Positions 9,549 through 21,772 of a stretch of 64,000 nt of DNA are shown one piece after another. The notes under the pieces are model-generated. The model saw only the letters and a program-made list of their open reading frames with translations, did not search any database and had not been told where the DNA came from. This DNA is from Raffaelea ambrosiae (lineage: Eukaryota > Ascomycota > Sordariomycetes > Ophiostomatales > Ophiostomataceae). Positions within the stretch are counted from its first letter, which is position 1; each line of letters opens with the position of its first letter. The position numbers and the translations under genes are program-made. The stretch is from the NCBI GenBank assembly GCA_002778195.1, contig PCDI01000005.1, positions 427,351 through 491,350 of the forward strand, written 5' to 3'.

Positions 9549-10463
9549 CGGCGGAGACTAGTTGGTCGGTGTGGGAGAGAGAGAGAGAGAGAGAGCAGTC
9601 GAGGAAAAGAAAAGTCACAGTTGGGCTGTGACTTTCGTCGTGCTGAAGTTTCACATTTGTGTCGTGGTGAAAAGTCGGAAAGCGGGTGGAGGTTTGTTCA
9701 AGTCAAAAAGTCAAAGTGGGCTGCCAAAGCTCGGGAAGAAGCTTTATGTAATAAAAGATCCCGGCGAGGTACAGAGAAGACGTCACAAGGAGGAAGGTGC
9801 AACCTGCGTCAAGCCTGCGGCTTCTTATTATAGTTAGTCTTGATTAGGCTGTTCACACACTGTCCGTTGTCCGCTCCCTAGGCCTGAGGTCTCCCTAGCC
9901 CGCGCCTTGGGACGCCACTACGAGCACTGTGCTGTCACGTTCCGCGGCTCCCCTGGGCTCCCATTGGACTCAGGTTGCCTCTGGGCCCCCAATCGCCGGA
10001 TGCAACCTATTTTAGTTCCGGGCCAGCACATGCACAGCAGCCTGAAGCGCCTGGAGTCCCCGCCAAAACTCTCACTACGATTATCCAAGGCACCTGACAA
10101 GATCGCAAACACATCACCATAGAATACACACACGTTCCCTCGCTTCCTCACTCTGTACAAGTGTCATTGAAGCTATCGTCATAAACTAGGCACAGCCTTC
10201 ACCGCTCGTCCTTCTTTTTCTTGGTCTGCTGTCCTCCCACAAAGTCACATCCGCCTCCTCTGCCTTCGTATTACAGAATAGTTAAACCATGGCAAAAAAC
10301 AAATACATACAATAATACGTGAAACCACAACCCCCCCCCCCAAGAATTTCCTAATCCGTAGATCCACAAAACAAAACACTCTCTCTGGGCCGTGGCCCTT
10401 CGTCCGGCGAGCACAACAGGCCTCCTGTGTCTCCTCGGGTCTTACAATTTCATCCTCTGTCAC
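9549..10463. other. Intergenic between SUT promoter and Pds5 3' end
   Basis: A GA dinucleotide run (about 9579-9595) lies just upstream of the transporter start and probably in its leader. A C11 run is at 10331-10341. Short open frames here have no family features. No gene is supported. Confidence 0.65.
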
Positions 10464-13400
10464 TCAGTCCTCCTCCATGGCATCTGCCTCCCGACCACGC
10501 CGTGGCCGTGACCGTGTTGCCAGCTTCGTCTTGTTGCCCGCAGACCGTGCTGCCGTCTTGGAACTTCCGCCGTTGGCCTTGCCCCGCGGTGCCTCGTCCT
10601 CCTCGTCCTCGTCTTCAGCCTCGGCTTCTGGCCGTGCCTTCTCTTCTTCACCAGCCTCCTCCTCCTCCTCGTCCTTCTCCTCCTCATCCTCCTTCTCCTC
10701 CTCCTCGTCCTTCTCCTCTTCCAAATCATCATCCTCCGAGTCTGAAGCCTGCCGCAGCGACTGGCCCCAAACAGCGCCGGCTCCCTGTCTCTTCTGACGA
10801 CGGCTGCCACCGCCACCGCCTTCGTCATCGTCGTCATCGTCGTCCTTGTTGTTGAGATACTCCCACTCGGCCACGCCGTCCAGCATCTCCTCGTCGTCCT
10901 CGTCCGAATCCCGCTCAATGTATGAGTGCTGTGTCCGCGCCGAGCGACCACTACGCCGCCGTTCCGCTTCCGGGATAAACGAGGCTGCCGACGGCTTGGC
11001 CACCTTCTTGGCCTTGGGCTTGGCCGGCGCGCTGGTCTTCTTGGCCGGTCGCGACGATGCTGCCGACGTCTTGCTGGACTTTGGCTGGGCCGGTCGCGAC
11101 AAGCTGGAGCCAGTCTTGGCCTTCTTGGACGCATGCTGTGCGTCGTGCTGCAGGTGGTAGTCATCCGTTGACTTGCGTTTCTGGGAAAAGTTAGAATAAT
11201 TCAGAACGGCTCTTCAAAGCGAAAAGCGAGAAAAAAAAAAAAAAAAAAAAAAAAGCCTTCCCACTGCCACGTACCTTCTTCTTCTCGGCCGTCTTCAGCA
11301 GCTCGTCCAGCCGCTCCTCCACGCCATCCGGAATGTACTGCTTGCGCGCAATCTCCAGTGCCACGTCGTGCGACGGCAGCGGCGAGTACAGCCCCTGCGG
11401 CACGCCCACCTTGCCCGCGTAGGGCTCGAAGATCCAGCCCTTGCGCTGCTGGAACCGCCGGATCGTCGCCTGCGTCAGGTCGGACAGCACATACAGGTTC
11501 TCGCTCTTGCCCTCCGGGTCGATGCCGTCCCGCGTCTGCTTGACCCGCTCCGCATACTTGTAGATCAGCCCCAGCGTCGACTCCGTTGCCACGTTGGACA
11601 GGTAAAAGACAATGTAGCGCGCGTGGTCCACGAGGTCGTCCACGCTGGCTTCGTCCGCCTCGTCGCCGCTGCCTCCGCTATAGTCGGGGTGGTGTGCCAG
11701 CAGCGAAATCAGCCGCGCAATGATGCCCTCCAGCACTGGCTGCTTGCTCTCCTGGAAGTACCGCGTCCGCGACCGGATCCACGTCTCGATCTGGCTGCGG
11801 AACTCCGTCACCGGCTCAAACGCCGCCAAGAACACAATCGTGTAGAACCGCGGCCGCAGCCGGTTCAGCACCAGGTACTTTTGCAGCTTCTCAATGAACG
11901 CCCGCCGCACCTGCGGCTGCGCGTCCTGCGTCACCAGCGCCAGCGTGTTGAAGTCCGCCGGCGACAGCAGCTCGTCGAACTGCTGGTGGCGCCCGCTGGC
12001 GCAGATCTTGAGGATCGCCAAGGCCGCTGCCAGCCGCAGCCGCGCCTTGTGGTGCTTGGGTGTCTCCCGCGTCTTCGACACCTCGCCGTCCCGCGCTACG
12101 AACTTGATCATGAACCGGATGATGTTGCGCGCGTCCTTCTTGGCCTCGTCCTGGTCCTCCGTCCCCAGCAGCTGCTGCACCAGAAACTTGAGACACAGCA
12201 CCTTGGCGCGGCCCTCCTCGTCCAGGTCTGCGTCGTCTGCCCAGTCGGGGTTGCTGTCCTTGGCCGGTGTCCGCACGTTGCGCAAAATGTCCATAACCAG
12301 CTTGCGCAGCTCGTCCTCCTTGTCCGCCACCACCTCGGGCGCCAGTCGTGCCAGTTGGCTGGCCGTCACCAGCCTGTTCAGGAACCGCGGCGACTCGAAC
12401 TTCCAGTCCTCCGTCACCTGCTGCGCCAGCTCCTTTGCGCTCGCGAGGCTCTTGCCGTCACGCGTTGCCAGCAGGATGTTGACCGCGTACTTGGCTCCCT
12501 TCTCAGGGCGCCCGTACAGCGCAAAGTTGATCCACGCCTGCACGAACTTGCGCTCGCGTGGCACCTCCTGCGGGTACTTGCGCGCGTACGACGCGCACGC
12601 CTTGAGCGAGTCGATCACGATCGGATCGTTCTCGCGCTCCCCGGTCGGCGCCTGCGTCGCCAGCTCCTTGCACAGCTCGCCAATCGTCGTCTTGAACAGG
12701 CCCGGGTTGCGCTGCGATACCTCCTTCAGCATCTCGTTGGCCGTGGACGCCATGTCCTCGTCGTGGCCCGCCTTGGAGTACTCCAGGATCGTCGTCAGGT
12801 GGCTGCGGTTGAACATGATGCAGCCCGACCGGTACAGCAGCGGCAGCAGCGAATCGAGGATGCCGCTCGCGTTCGTGGCCTGGATCTTCTTGACTAGCTC
12901 CTTCATCGCCCGATACATGGTCGTGAAGTCGTACTCGGGGCCGATCACGAACCGCACCAACTGGTAGCTGCGACGGTCGTTGAGCTTGGCGAACCGCTGC
13001 AGGTCCGAGCGCACCTTGGGCGCGTCAGGGAAGAACTGGGCCAGATACACGATGCTCTTCTCCAGGCCAGCAGCCGCCTTCTTGCCCTCGTCGCCGACGC
13101 CGCCATTGTACGCCTCGCACCCCTTGAGGAAGCTGCCCACAATGCTGGAGAACTGCGGCTGCCGGCTCTGCAAGGCAAAGAAAGCGCGCTTGGCGCCGGC
13201 ATCCAGCGACTTGACAAGCAGCAAGATCCGCTCGGCGCGCACAGCATCTGCGTCCACGCCGGCGGCGGCGGCCGTCGACTTTTGCTGCACACGGCCGCCG
13301 TTGGCTGCCTTTTGGGCTTTCTTGATGGCTGGATAGGACAGCGGCACCAGGTACTCGTACGCGATGCGGTCGACCAGCAGGTTCAGCTCCAGGTCGTTGG

Positions 13401-15575
13401 CGTAGATGGCGTTGAAAATACGCGTCGGGATGGCCGACAGCGCCGTAGTCACGGCCTCGTCGCCAGCCGCCAGCTCGCCCGTGGCCGCTGCCCAGAGCTT
13501 GCCCAGCAGGGCCATGGCCTCGATGCGAACGTGCGACTTGCGGTCGCGGCAGCGGTCGGCCAGGTTGGCCAGCACGGAGCCCTCCTTGGACACGCCGCCG
13601 TGGGGAGCCAGCTTCGACATGACCTCGCGGAAGCTGAAGCTCTCAATGGCCTTGACAGCAGCCAGGCGCACCTTCTCGTCGCTGTCGTTGAGCTTGTCGC
13701 CCAGTCCCAGCACCAAGACGGTCTCTTCCTCGCGGCTCAGGCCGATGCCGCCGGCCGAGGTCGAAACAATGTGGCCGGCGGCGGTGACCCAGGCCGTGCG
13801 GATCAGCGCAGACTTGTCGTTCTTGCGCGTGATGAAGCTCTGGTAGACGTGGGGGTGTGTCTGGGCAAACGAGTGGGGCGAGGTCGGCGTGGTGAGAACG
13901 CTGTCCGAGGCGCGGACGGGCGGCTCATCGCTCAGTCTCGGCAGCGGGTAGGTAGCCGGGTCGAAGTTGGGCGTGGGCGGCGGGCCGGCGGCACCGATGC
14001 CCGAGATCATGTCGCCGAGCGTCTCGGAGGCCAGCTTGCGCAGGTAGACGTTGTCGGCGGACAGCTCGGCTTCGAGCTGTGGCACCACATTGCTCAGCAC
14101 CTGGGGCGCTGCCCGCCAGAGCTCTCGCAGGAGCAGATGCGCCTTCTTCATCTCGCGCAAGTCGGCATCGGACGGGCCATTGGCGCCGTCTTCGTCCTCG
14201 GCCTCGTCGTCCTCGTCCTTGCCACCGGCTTTGTTGCCATTGGACCGGTTGGCTCCTGCGCTGCCGCCCCCCGTGCCGGAGAAATCTATGATGACGTCGC
14301 TGAAATACTGCGCCACCGACCGGGTCATCTTGTCGGCACAGTTAATGCAGATCAGCTTGGCCATCTGGTAGGCCGGCGGCTCTTCCTTGAGAAGAAGCGT
14401 CGACTGGTAGCGGTCGAGCTCGTCCTTGTCGGGGACGCCCTTCTCGCGCAGCGCGCCCGGCGCGGCTGCGCGCAGAAACTGGGCCATGATCACGTCCACG
14501 ACCTTGGGCGGCACGTTGGGGCCCTCGTCGATCAGGCTGATCAGGACATCGCTGATGTCGTGCTCCACGTCTGTGGGCAGGCGGCCGCCGGCGACGTTCT
14601 TGGGGGCCGAGACGGCATCGAAGAGGGACGAGAACAGCTGCAGCTGCAGGGCGTCGCTGTTGTCGAGGTCGTTCAGGAGGACGATGCTGCGGACTTCGGC
14701 GAGAGAGTGGAGGACGTATTTGTGCTGGGCATCGTACGTGTTGGACGGATCCTGCAGGGCAGGGAGGATGGAGTTGATGAAGAGGGCAAAGACGTCCTGG
14801 GGGACAGCAGTTAGCACGGCAGCTCGAATGCATAGCCGGACGGAAGAGAATCCATGGTATCGGCAGCACGTATAGGCGAGCGTGGGGAACGCGGAAAACG
14901 TGTGAAAAACGTGGAAATTTCATCTCTCGTGATCTTGTGCGGCCCGAAAACCGCAGCACAGACAATGGGGACGCATACCTTGAGCTGGGTCTGGGTAAAG
15001 GGCGCATTCGGCGCGCAGAGACACAGGATGTCCACGAGACAGGCGGCAGCAAAGGCCTTGACGCCCTTGTCCTTGTGGCCCAGCAGGTTGTGGTTGGCGA
15101 GCTCCTTGGCGACCTTGGTCAGGGACTCGGTGTCGAGGGTCTCCTGGTCGAGCTCGGACAGCTCGTGGCTCAGGGACTCGAGGCGGCGGATCAGCTGCTC
15201 GGTCGGGATGGGCCGCCCTGGCCGCCAGGAAAGCGTCTCGTTGAACTGCAGACGCACGAGGGGGCCGTCATGCTGGTCGACGGCTTCTGGAGCTGTCTCG
15301 GCCTCGGCCTCGTCCTGAGCCTCATCGTCTTCTTTATCTTCTTCCTCGGCTTCTTCTTCTTCTTCCTCGGCGACCTCCTCTTCCTCTTCTACCTCCTCTT
15401 CTGGCTCTGGCTCACGCGCGCGGCGGCGGCCCTTGGGTTGCCTCCTCTGGCTGCGGCCGGCAGCAGCAGTCTCGCGCGGCTCCTCGACCTCACGGGCCGA
15501 TGCAGCGGCGGCGGCCTCGGATTTTTTGGCAGACACCCCGTTCTTCGCCGAGGCGCGTCGGCGAGCGGGTGCCAT
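10464..15575 (-). CDS. pds5: Sister chromatid cohesion protein Pds5/Spo76
   Basis: Exons 15575-14979, 14796-11275 and 11180-10464 (1611 aa); all junctions are phase 0. Pds5 binds the cohesin kleisin and regulates loading, release and maintenance of cohesion in mitosis and meiosis; the Sordaria ortholog is Spo76. The N-terminus is basic/acidic low complexity (1-95) followed by the family opening LQFNETLSWRPGRPIP and RRLESLSHELSELDQETLD. Exon 2 is a long helical-repeat (HEAT-type) region including DVFALFINSILPALQDP, LLNDLDNSDALQLQLFSSLF and ICINCADKM. The C-terminus (exon 3) is charged, with a KxAKP-rich nuclear-type stretch and a long Glu/Asp/Lys tract, resembling AT-hook/acidic tails of fungal Pds5. 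Intron 2 (11181-11274) contains a 24-nt homopolymer (poly-T on the coding strand). A TTCTAAC branch site precedes exon 3. Confidence 0.92.
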
Positions 15576-18455
15576 CTGGACAGGGGCGGTGAGGGCGATC
15601 GGCGATGGTTCGGGGTGCGTGATGGTGAATTGGGTAGAGGGACAGCTGGCGACGATCGTCTCCGGACGAGTTGGCAGCAGTGGGTGTGCGCTGTTGTGGT
15701 GCGGTCTCGTGGATGTTTCTCCTTAATATTTTTTAGTGGTGAGCGAAAGGAAAAAAGGGTCAACAGGCCAAAGAGGGGGAAGGAACGATTGCTATGTAGG
15801 TTACGCGACAAAACCGATCCGCTCCCTAGTGTGTTTTTTTGCGCGACGGCGCACTAGCCTGCCGACTTAACTAGCAGGAGCGACTGCCCGTTGGGCTTGG
15901 GGGGGCATTTGGGGGAATCGTTTGGGGGTGCAGAGGCCAGGAGCCACCCAGAGCAGCAGCCCAATTTCCCCACAACGCGCGCCGTCGAGGCAGGTACGGC
16001 AAGTATGGCCCCAGCGGTCGCGCAGCCAGCTGGGTAGGGCCTAACAGCCATACGCGTCAAGTGCAGTCACGCCTGTTAGTGCAGGAGGGTCTCCTGCACC
16101 ATGGCGTACGGTGTATTTTAATTGATACGCGCTCGGGTCATTTATTTACGCTCAACAACACGCGACAAGCTTGGAGCTTGGCCACTTGGCCAACATGGCT
16201 GGCCAATATGGCTCGCCAATATATTCTCTGGCCCGTCTGGCCCGTCTGGCCCGTCTTCCTGGCCTGTCTCTGGTCCACGCTGCAGAATCAGCAACAACAC
16301 CCATTGACCGGGGTCCGGCATGACCAGGATGGTGGCGTTTTCCTTGCAGCCCTTCCTCTTTGACAGCTCCTGAGGGCTGTCGGTAGCTGCACGTGATGTC
16401 GCGACATCCATCTCCATCTTTGCGCTCTGCTCTTCTTCATCTGACTACAAGTGTAGCGGACTCCAAGCGCTGTCAGACGCTTGGGCCGTTCCTTGTTTGT
16501 GTCTGCCGGCGGCCGTGGCTACTACTACGGTGGTGCCCTGGAAGTCTTCGCGTGGGACAAAGCTGTCCTGAGCTCAAGGTGGCAGCACGGATAGGCCCCG
16601 TTTGCCGCGCTCCCAGCGGGACAACAGGAGCAGGCAGTCCTGCTGTCCTGCTGCTTGCAGAATGGGCCTGGGCAATTGGAGTCTGCCGCAGATGTCTGTT
16701 GTTAGCATATACCGTGTACCTGGCCTTCTGTGGCTAGCACGTCTGCTCATCGCCCGTTTGGCCACTCCCTGCGACAAGTGTCTCGGGAGGCAGCATTCCT
16801 GCGTCTCGGTCGGGGTTGAAGTCAGGAGAAAAGGATGTAGCGAGAAGGATGCATCTGCATAAAATCTGCATGAGATCAAAGTGATCGATTCAAGTGTTCT
16901 CGTGGTGGCATCTCAGAAGATGTCAGGCGCATCTGCATCACACGCCTGCATCGATCTATCCGTCTTCATCAAGCACTCGCGAATGGCTTCACAATTCCGG
17001 CCTTGTTTGTTTCTCTCTCGGACACCGGCTGGATCCCATCCAGACCTTGCTTTTCCAGTAGCTTCCACGTCATATGGACTCGTCTACGGTAAACGGCAAC
17101 ACAAACAGATACGTCAGAACGCGGTGAGTCGTCTCTGGCCGGCGGTCCTGCACGGCAACAGCGCGAAGTCGGATCCGACTCGGCACTTTTACGCGTTGTA
17201 TTCGACCGAAGGGGGGACAGGAAACCTGCTGTTTTCTCTGCTCTGTCTGCCTGTCTTTGTTTGTTTGTATTCGTGCTGAGAAGCCCTACGACAAGCCCTT
17301 GTATCTCCCAGCAACGAGATAGATCCCACAAACCGGTTCTGCACTTGAATGATATTTTCTCGTCTCCTCTTTTTCTTTGTCCTTTGTTTTCTCTCTCCTT
17401 TTCCCCCTCTCCTCTTCCTCTGAAGTGTTTCCTTCTTTCTTTTCTTCCACCTCGTACAGCCCACTCCTTCAACAATCTCCTTGTATCAAGCACCCATTGC
17501 ACCACGCTCGTTCAGCTCCGCCTCTGGTCATCTTTGATCTGTTTCTGTCTCTCTTTATATTCTCTCTCTTTTTTTCCTCACTCGCTCTCATTCTTTTCCC
17601 CTGTTCCAGATTTTCGACCACGAAATCACCAGGTATGTCCAACAGCTTCCGGTTCTCACCACCAGGTTTCAAACACAGCCGTCCCCTCTCGCGATCTCTC
17701 GCTTCTTCGCTTCCCAGATCTCTAGCTTGCACTCTGCGTCCCGTCTCATCTTCCCTGCAGTCTCCTGCTTTCTGCACGCAGTGTCACGCTCGCTCTCCTG
17801 TGTGACGCTCTGCAACGGCGCTGCAACGGCGCATCGGACAGCCAGATTGGGTTTGCCATACCACGGCCCGTCCTGAAATCTGCCTCGTCGTTTCTTTTTG
17901 CCTCTTCTCTCCTCACTCGCGTTTGTTCTCGCCCCATCTCGCGAGCGAGATTTGTGCCTCGTTTCTCGGGCCTCCTGTTGTCTTTGCCGTGCCGCTGTGA
18001 CGCGTGCTGGGAGGCAAACCTGCTTGGGAGGACACACAGGAATTTTCGTTCCTTCCTGTTTTGGCAATTGTGTTGTGTGATCCCAAACTCCGTTGGCACA
18101 TCTGGGTCGTTCTTTCCTCTTTCGGCCCCTTCCCCCTCGAAAATTTATAAATCCCACCAAGTTTCTCACGCGCATCTCATTCTCCCTTCAGCTTCTGCCC
18201 TTTTCTTGACGTGTCCTCCCTTGCCCTCTTCACCTCCTAAAGATCTTCACGGCCTCTCGCCTCTCCGCTCGTTCTTCGCCCCCATTGCACTTGCCTGCTT
18301 CCGTCCTTCGCCCAAGTCTCTCCTTTCGCATCTTATCCTCTTCTTTCCTGTCAACTGACTCGAAAATAAACAGTCACTCGTTTAAAATCACCTTTTCTCC
18401 ACCACTCGTTTGAAAAACATAAAAATAAGGCGTCTGCCCATTCACTTCTCTTACA
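15576..18455. other. 2.9-kb intergenic region, no gene seen
   Basis: The first part is the Pds5 promoter. About 16.2 kb holds short CCCGTCTGG repeats. From about 17360 the plus strand becomes strongly CT-rich, consistent with the promoter and a long leader of the gene at 18456. Open frames are short, overlap on both strands and show no family features. An additional small spliced gene cannot be excluded. Confidence 0.6.
18143..18151 (+). promoter_or_regulatory. TATA-like element upstream of the Ser/Thr-rich membrane protein gene
   Basis: TTTATAAAT lies about 310 bp before the ATG at 18456, with a CT-rich tract between, a common arrangement in filamentous fungi. Confidence 0.4.
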
Positions 18456-19644
18456 ATGGACCACAACATGAACAACAAGGCCGAGTTCCCGGCCGTCTAC
18501 GCTGACGATGGCTTCGTCACCGTCCGCCCGAACAAGACCCGGCGTGTCTTGGCCGTGGCCAAGGCCGTTCTCTCGCTGGTCCTCCTGGGCTTCTGCGTTG
18601 CTCTGGTCTATCAGGTGATCCATGGTGAGTTTTCTCGCACGATCAGGGCAGCTCTTCGTCTCCGCGTCTCTAACAGCATCCGCAGACAAGCAGTACTACG
18701 ACAGCCTGCTCAACAAGTACACGGATCTGGTCAACGAAAAGGGCAACGTGCCGACCACTCCGGTCTACCGCCTGAGCCATCGTGATACTGATGCGGGCAA
18801 CGTGTCCTACACCTACACCACCACCACCCTGACCCAGGGCACCACCATCACTCTCAAGACCACTCCTGCTGTCACTGCCGGCACCGGCTCTGGGGCCATG
18901 ACTGGCACTGCTCCTGTGACTGCCCCTGAGATCACCCCCAGCACTACCGTCACCCTTGGATCGGGCATTGGGTTCACTTCCTCTGGGAGCACCTCCTTTG
19001 TCCCACCTTGCGGCACTGGTGTCATCACCCTCACCGAAACAGTCACTACAACCGTCCATGACGCCTCTTCTTCGGCCTCTTCGGGCTCGTCGGGCTCTTC
19101 GGGCACCAGCACTTTCACTGCTGCTCCCATCTCGGCCACAGGTGGCCTCACCGTCGGCGCCTCGGGGTCGCCCGTCACATCCACCGTGCCCACCACCCGC
19201 ATCACAACCACCACCGTCTTTGTCACTGCCAGCGGTCTCGTCACTCCCACCGTGCAGACCCTGACGCAGACAGCTACCACGCAAGAGACCACCACTGAAG
19301 TGGCGACGGCCGGTGCTCTCAGCAGGGGCAGCTCCTCGACCACCGCTGTTGATGCCGTGTCCGGCATGACTTCCAGCGCCAGTGTTTCCTATGACCTGAC
19401 CGGCTATGGCGTCGCCTCCACGACGGCCAGCTACACCCTGACTGTGCCCAGCCCTGCCTGGGGCAGCACTGGCTTCTCTGGCACCGGTGGTACCGGGCCG
19501 GTGTCTTCCATCCGTGCCTCGTCCACCAGCACCGCTGATGCCGTCAGTGCCACTGTGGTGACCGTGTCCAGCGGCCACAAGACCCACGGCTATCTTGCTG
19601 CCGTGCTCATTGCCACTGTCGCCATGGTCGTCTTCCATATTTAG
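18456..19644 (+). CDS. Ser/Thr-rich surface protein with N-terminal anchor and hydrophobic tail
   Basis: Exons 18456-18624 and 18686-19644 (375 aa); the 61-nt intron has GTGAGT and CGCAG ends and a CTAAC branch site. I do not recognise a named family. Residues 1-28 are hydrophilic, then a strong membrane segment spans about 31-54 (VLAVAKAVLSLVLLGFCVAL), too internal for an ordinary signal peptide and so probably a signal anchor. The ectodomain is dominated by Thr/Ser/Gly/Val and would be heavily O-mannosylated; it contains TVTLGSGIG, PPCGTGVITLTETVTTTV and TTVFVTASG-type segments common in fungal wall proteins. The last 19 residues (about HGYLAAVLIATVAMVVFHI) are hydrophobic after a small-residue stretch, like a GPI signal or second membrane helix. 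A wall-associated or plasma-membrane sensor-like role is possible but not shown. Confidence 0.8.
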
Positions 19645-20376
19645 GCCTTGCTTAATCGCATCGCGACAGACTTGTCTTCCCCCCCCCCCTTTTTTTTCAA
19701 GTCTTGTTGTCAAGACATCATGATTGATTGATACTGGTTGATATTTGAACCGAGGAAGGAGGAGGCCAACAAAGGTCCAGGGACGCCACACGTTAATAAC
19801 TCTAGATGAGAGACAAGGCAACTTTGTGTGTTGGCTGCTACCCGCTGCATTTGCATGTTCATCAAGGGGGGGGGATTTGTGCCTTTACTTCATTTATTCG
19901 TGTGTCTTCTTTTCTTTTCTTCTTGTTTTCTCGTGCAGTAAGGATGGATGGATATACCACAGCTTGGTCTGGCAAGGAAGACCAATATAGCAACCCAAGC
20001 GCCACCGTCATGATGTATGGCAGACACGTCGCGTCATAGTAAAATGAATTTTAAAACAAACCAAGACCACTCGACTGTGCGCCTCACAGTACCTGTCCAG
20101 TCAGTCTCCGCATCCAAGGATCGATGTTCATTGTTCACTATTTGTATTTGCTGTTTCCATTGTTTCAAATTCAAGTACGCGTGCTCCGTCCGTACATAGG
20201 CAAATAATCCCTGCCTACCAAAACGCCATATGCTCCTGCCAGAATGTTCCAAATAATAGCCCAAGCCCTAGACTCCCTTTTTGACCTCTTCTGTCCTCGC
20301 TCCGCTCGTTTCTCTCACTCGCTTTCGCTGGTTCCGCTCGATTTTTTTTATTTTTATTTTTTGGTTTTTGTTGTTT
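19645..20376. other. Intergenic between converging genes, no gene seen
   Basis: A C10/T8 junction run lies at about 19679-19696. T-rich sequence with AATAAA-type words on the minus strand (TTTATTTTTATTTT at about 20347-20361) fits the 3' end signal of the capping enzyme gene. No coding region is supported. Confidence 0.6.
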
Positions 20377-21772
20377 TCATCGGTGCTGAGACTGCCGCCG
20401 TGCCCGCCATCCTTCCTTGATCCCCTTGGCCGCTTCCTTCAGCTCCTGGTCCGACACGCTATCCCGGATGCTCTCCAACACACTGTTCACCGTGCTGATG
20501 TGGTTGGCCTCGGGCTTGTCGTCCCGGAACCGGTGGATCCGCCACCGCTGCTGCTCGTCCAGCGCACACTCCACCACCCGGTTGGCCACGGGGTCACCGC
20601 ACGCCCGGATCACCTCCCACTCCTCTTCGGTCAGGTGCAGCGGCGCAAAGTACCGGTACGGCTCGCCCGAGCCGCTGTCCCCGTAGTAGGCATACAGGTC
20701 CGCTGCCGGCAGGGCGTCGTAGTCCAGCGACAACGGGTCCGCGGGTTCACCGTCGCCATTCGTTTCTTCTTCCCCTTCCAGCGGCTTGAACCGCAGCTGG
20801 ATCCGAAAGTCAATCGTGTTCTCTTCGACGGGCTTCCACTTGAGAATGTGCGGGTCCGTGCCCGGGTGGTAGGGCGTGCTGCAGCACGTAAAGATGAGCC
20901 CGTCGCTGCCGTGCTTGAGGTTCGGCAGCACGGTGCGGAACATCATCTCGGTGCCGTACGAATACTGCATGTCCTTCATGTCGATGATAAACGCCTGGAA
21001 GGGCCGCTCTTCCGGGTACTTTTTGAAGAGCGCATTGTAGGGCTTGTAGACGGCCTCCTTAAAGTAGCCCAAGCGCTTGTCGAGCGTGCGCTCCGTCATG
21101 TCTTTGTTGTCGAGCACGAGGCAGTCAAAGACGAGGAAGGTCGGCTGCTGCGCGCCGTGGCCAATGTCATCCATGACGAGCTCGCCGTCGACAAGCGTCT
21201 TGACGTGGAAGCCGCCCTCGTCGTCAGCGCGAGGGAGGTGCAGGGCGCCGGGCGGGATGAACCAGTAGTCGTTTTTGCGGTCGATGAGGTACTGGATCTC
21301 GTGGCCTTCTTCGTCCTCGGTGAGGTAGAGCAGGTAGCGGATGCCGTCTGTTTTTTCGCAAACATAGTAACTGGGAGCGGAAAGAAGAAGAGTTAGTCCA
21401 GATTGGGTTGTGGACGACGGGGGAAAGACGGATCAGAACGTATGTATACATGTATGTATACATATACGTATACAGCTGGGCTTTTCAGACGTCTTGGGTC
21501 TGTCCTTCAGGTCCAGCCATCGATGACGGGCAGGCGTTTCGTCTGCCTCGTTTGGTCTGCCTCCTCCTCCTCCTCCTCCTGCTCCTCCTATTCACTTACT
21601 CCTTCTTCCGCAGCTCATCCATGTGCTTGCGCGTGAAGCTCACGGGCTGCGCGCCCGGAAAGCCCAGCTGTTGGCGGCGCAGAAGACTGGCGACCTCGCG
21701 GCGCATGGACTGCAGCACCGAGCCCTCGGCGCGGATGCCGGGCGCGTCGATGCGCTCGAGCTTGCCGCCCAT
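20377..21772 (-). CDS. ceg1: mRNA capping enzyme guanylyltransferase (alpha subunit)
   Basis: Exons 21772-21600 and 21370-20377 (388 aa). The enzyme transfers GMP from GTP to the 5'-diphosphate end of nascent RNA polymerase II transcripts through a covalent lysyl-GMP intermediate in the nucleus. The splice join recreates the active-site segment RKKDYYVCEKTDGIRYLLYL, with Lys64 of motif I (KTDG) as the GMP-accepting residue. Later motifs are visible: LVDGELVMDD (III region), DGLIFTCCSTPY (IV) and ILKWKP (V), followed by an OB-fold-like C-terminal part. Length matches fungal monofunctional capping enzymes (about 400 aa). No RNA triphosphatase domain is fused, as expected in fungi where that activity is a separate protein. 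The intron (21371-21599, 229 nt) is long for this genome and contains a TCC run and TATG/TATACA repeats. The start at 21772 fits the conserved N-terminus. Confidence 0.92.

Noticed and set aside
11368..14814. Long plus-strand frames of about 510 codons
   Set aside because: They are antisense shadows of Pds5 exon 2.
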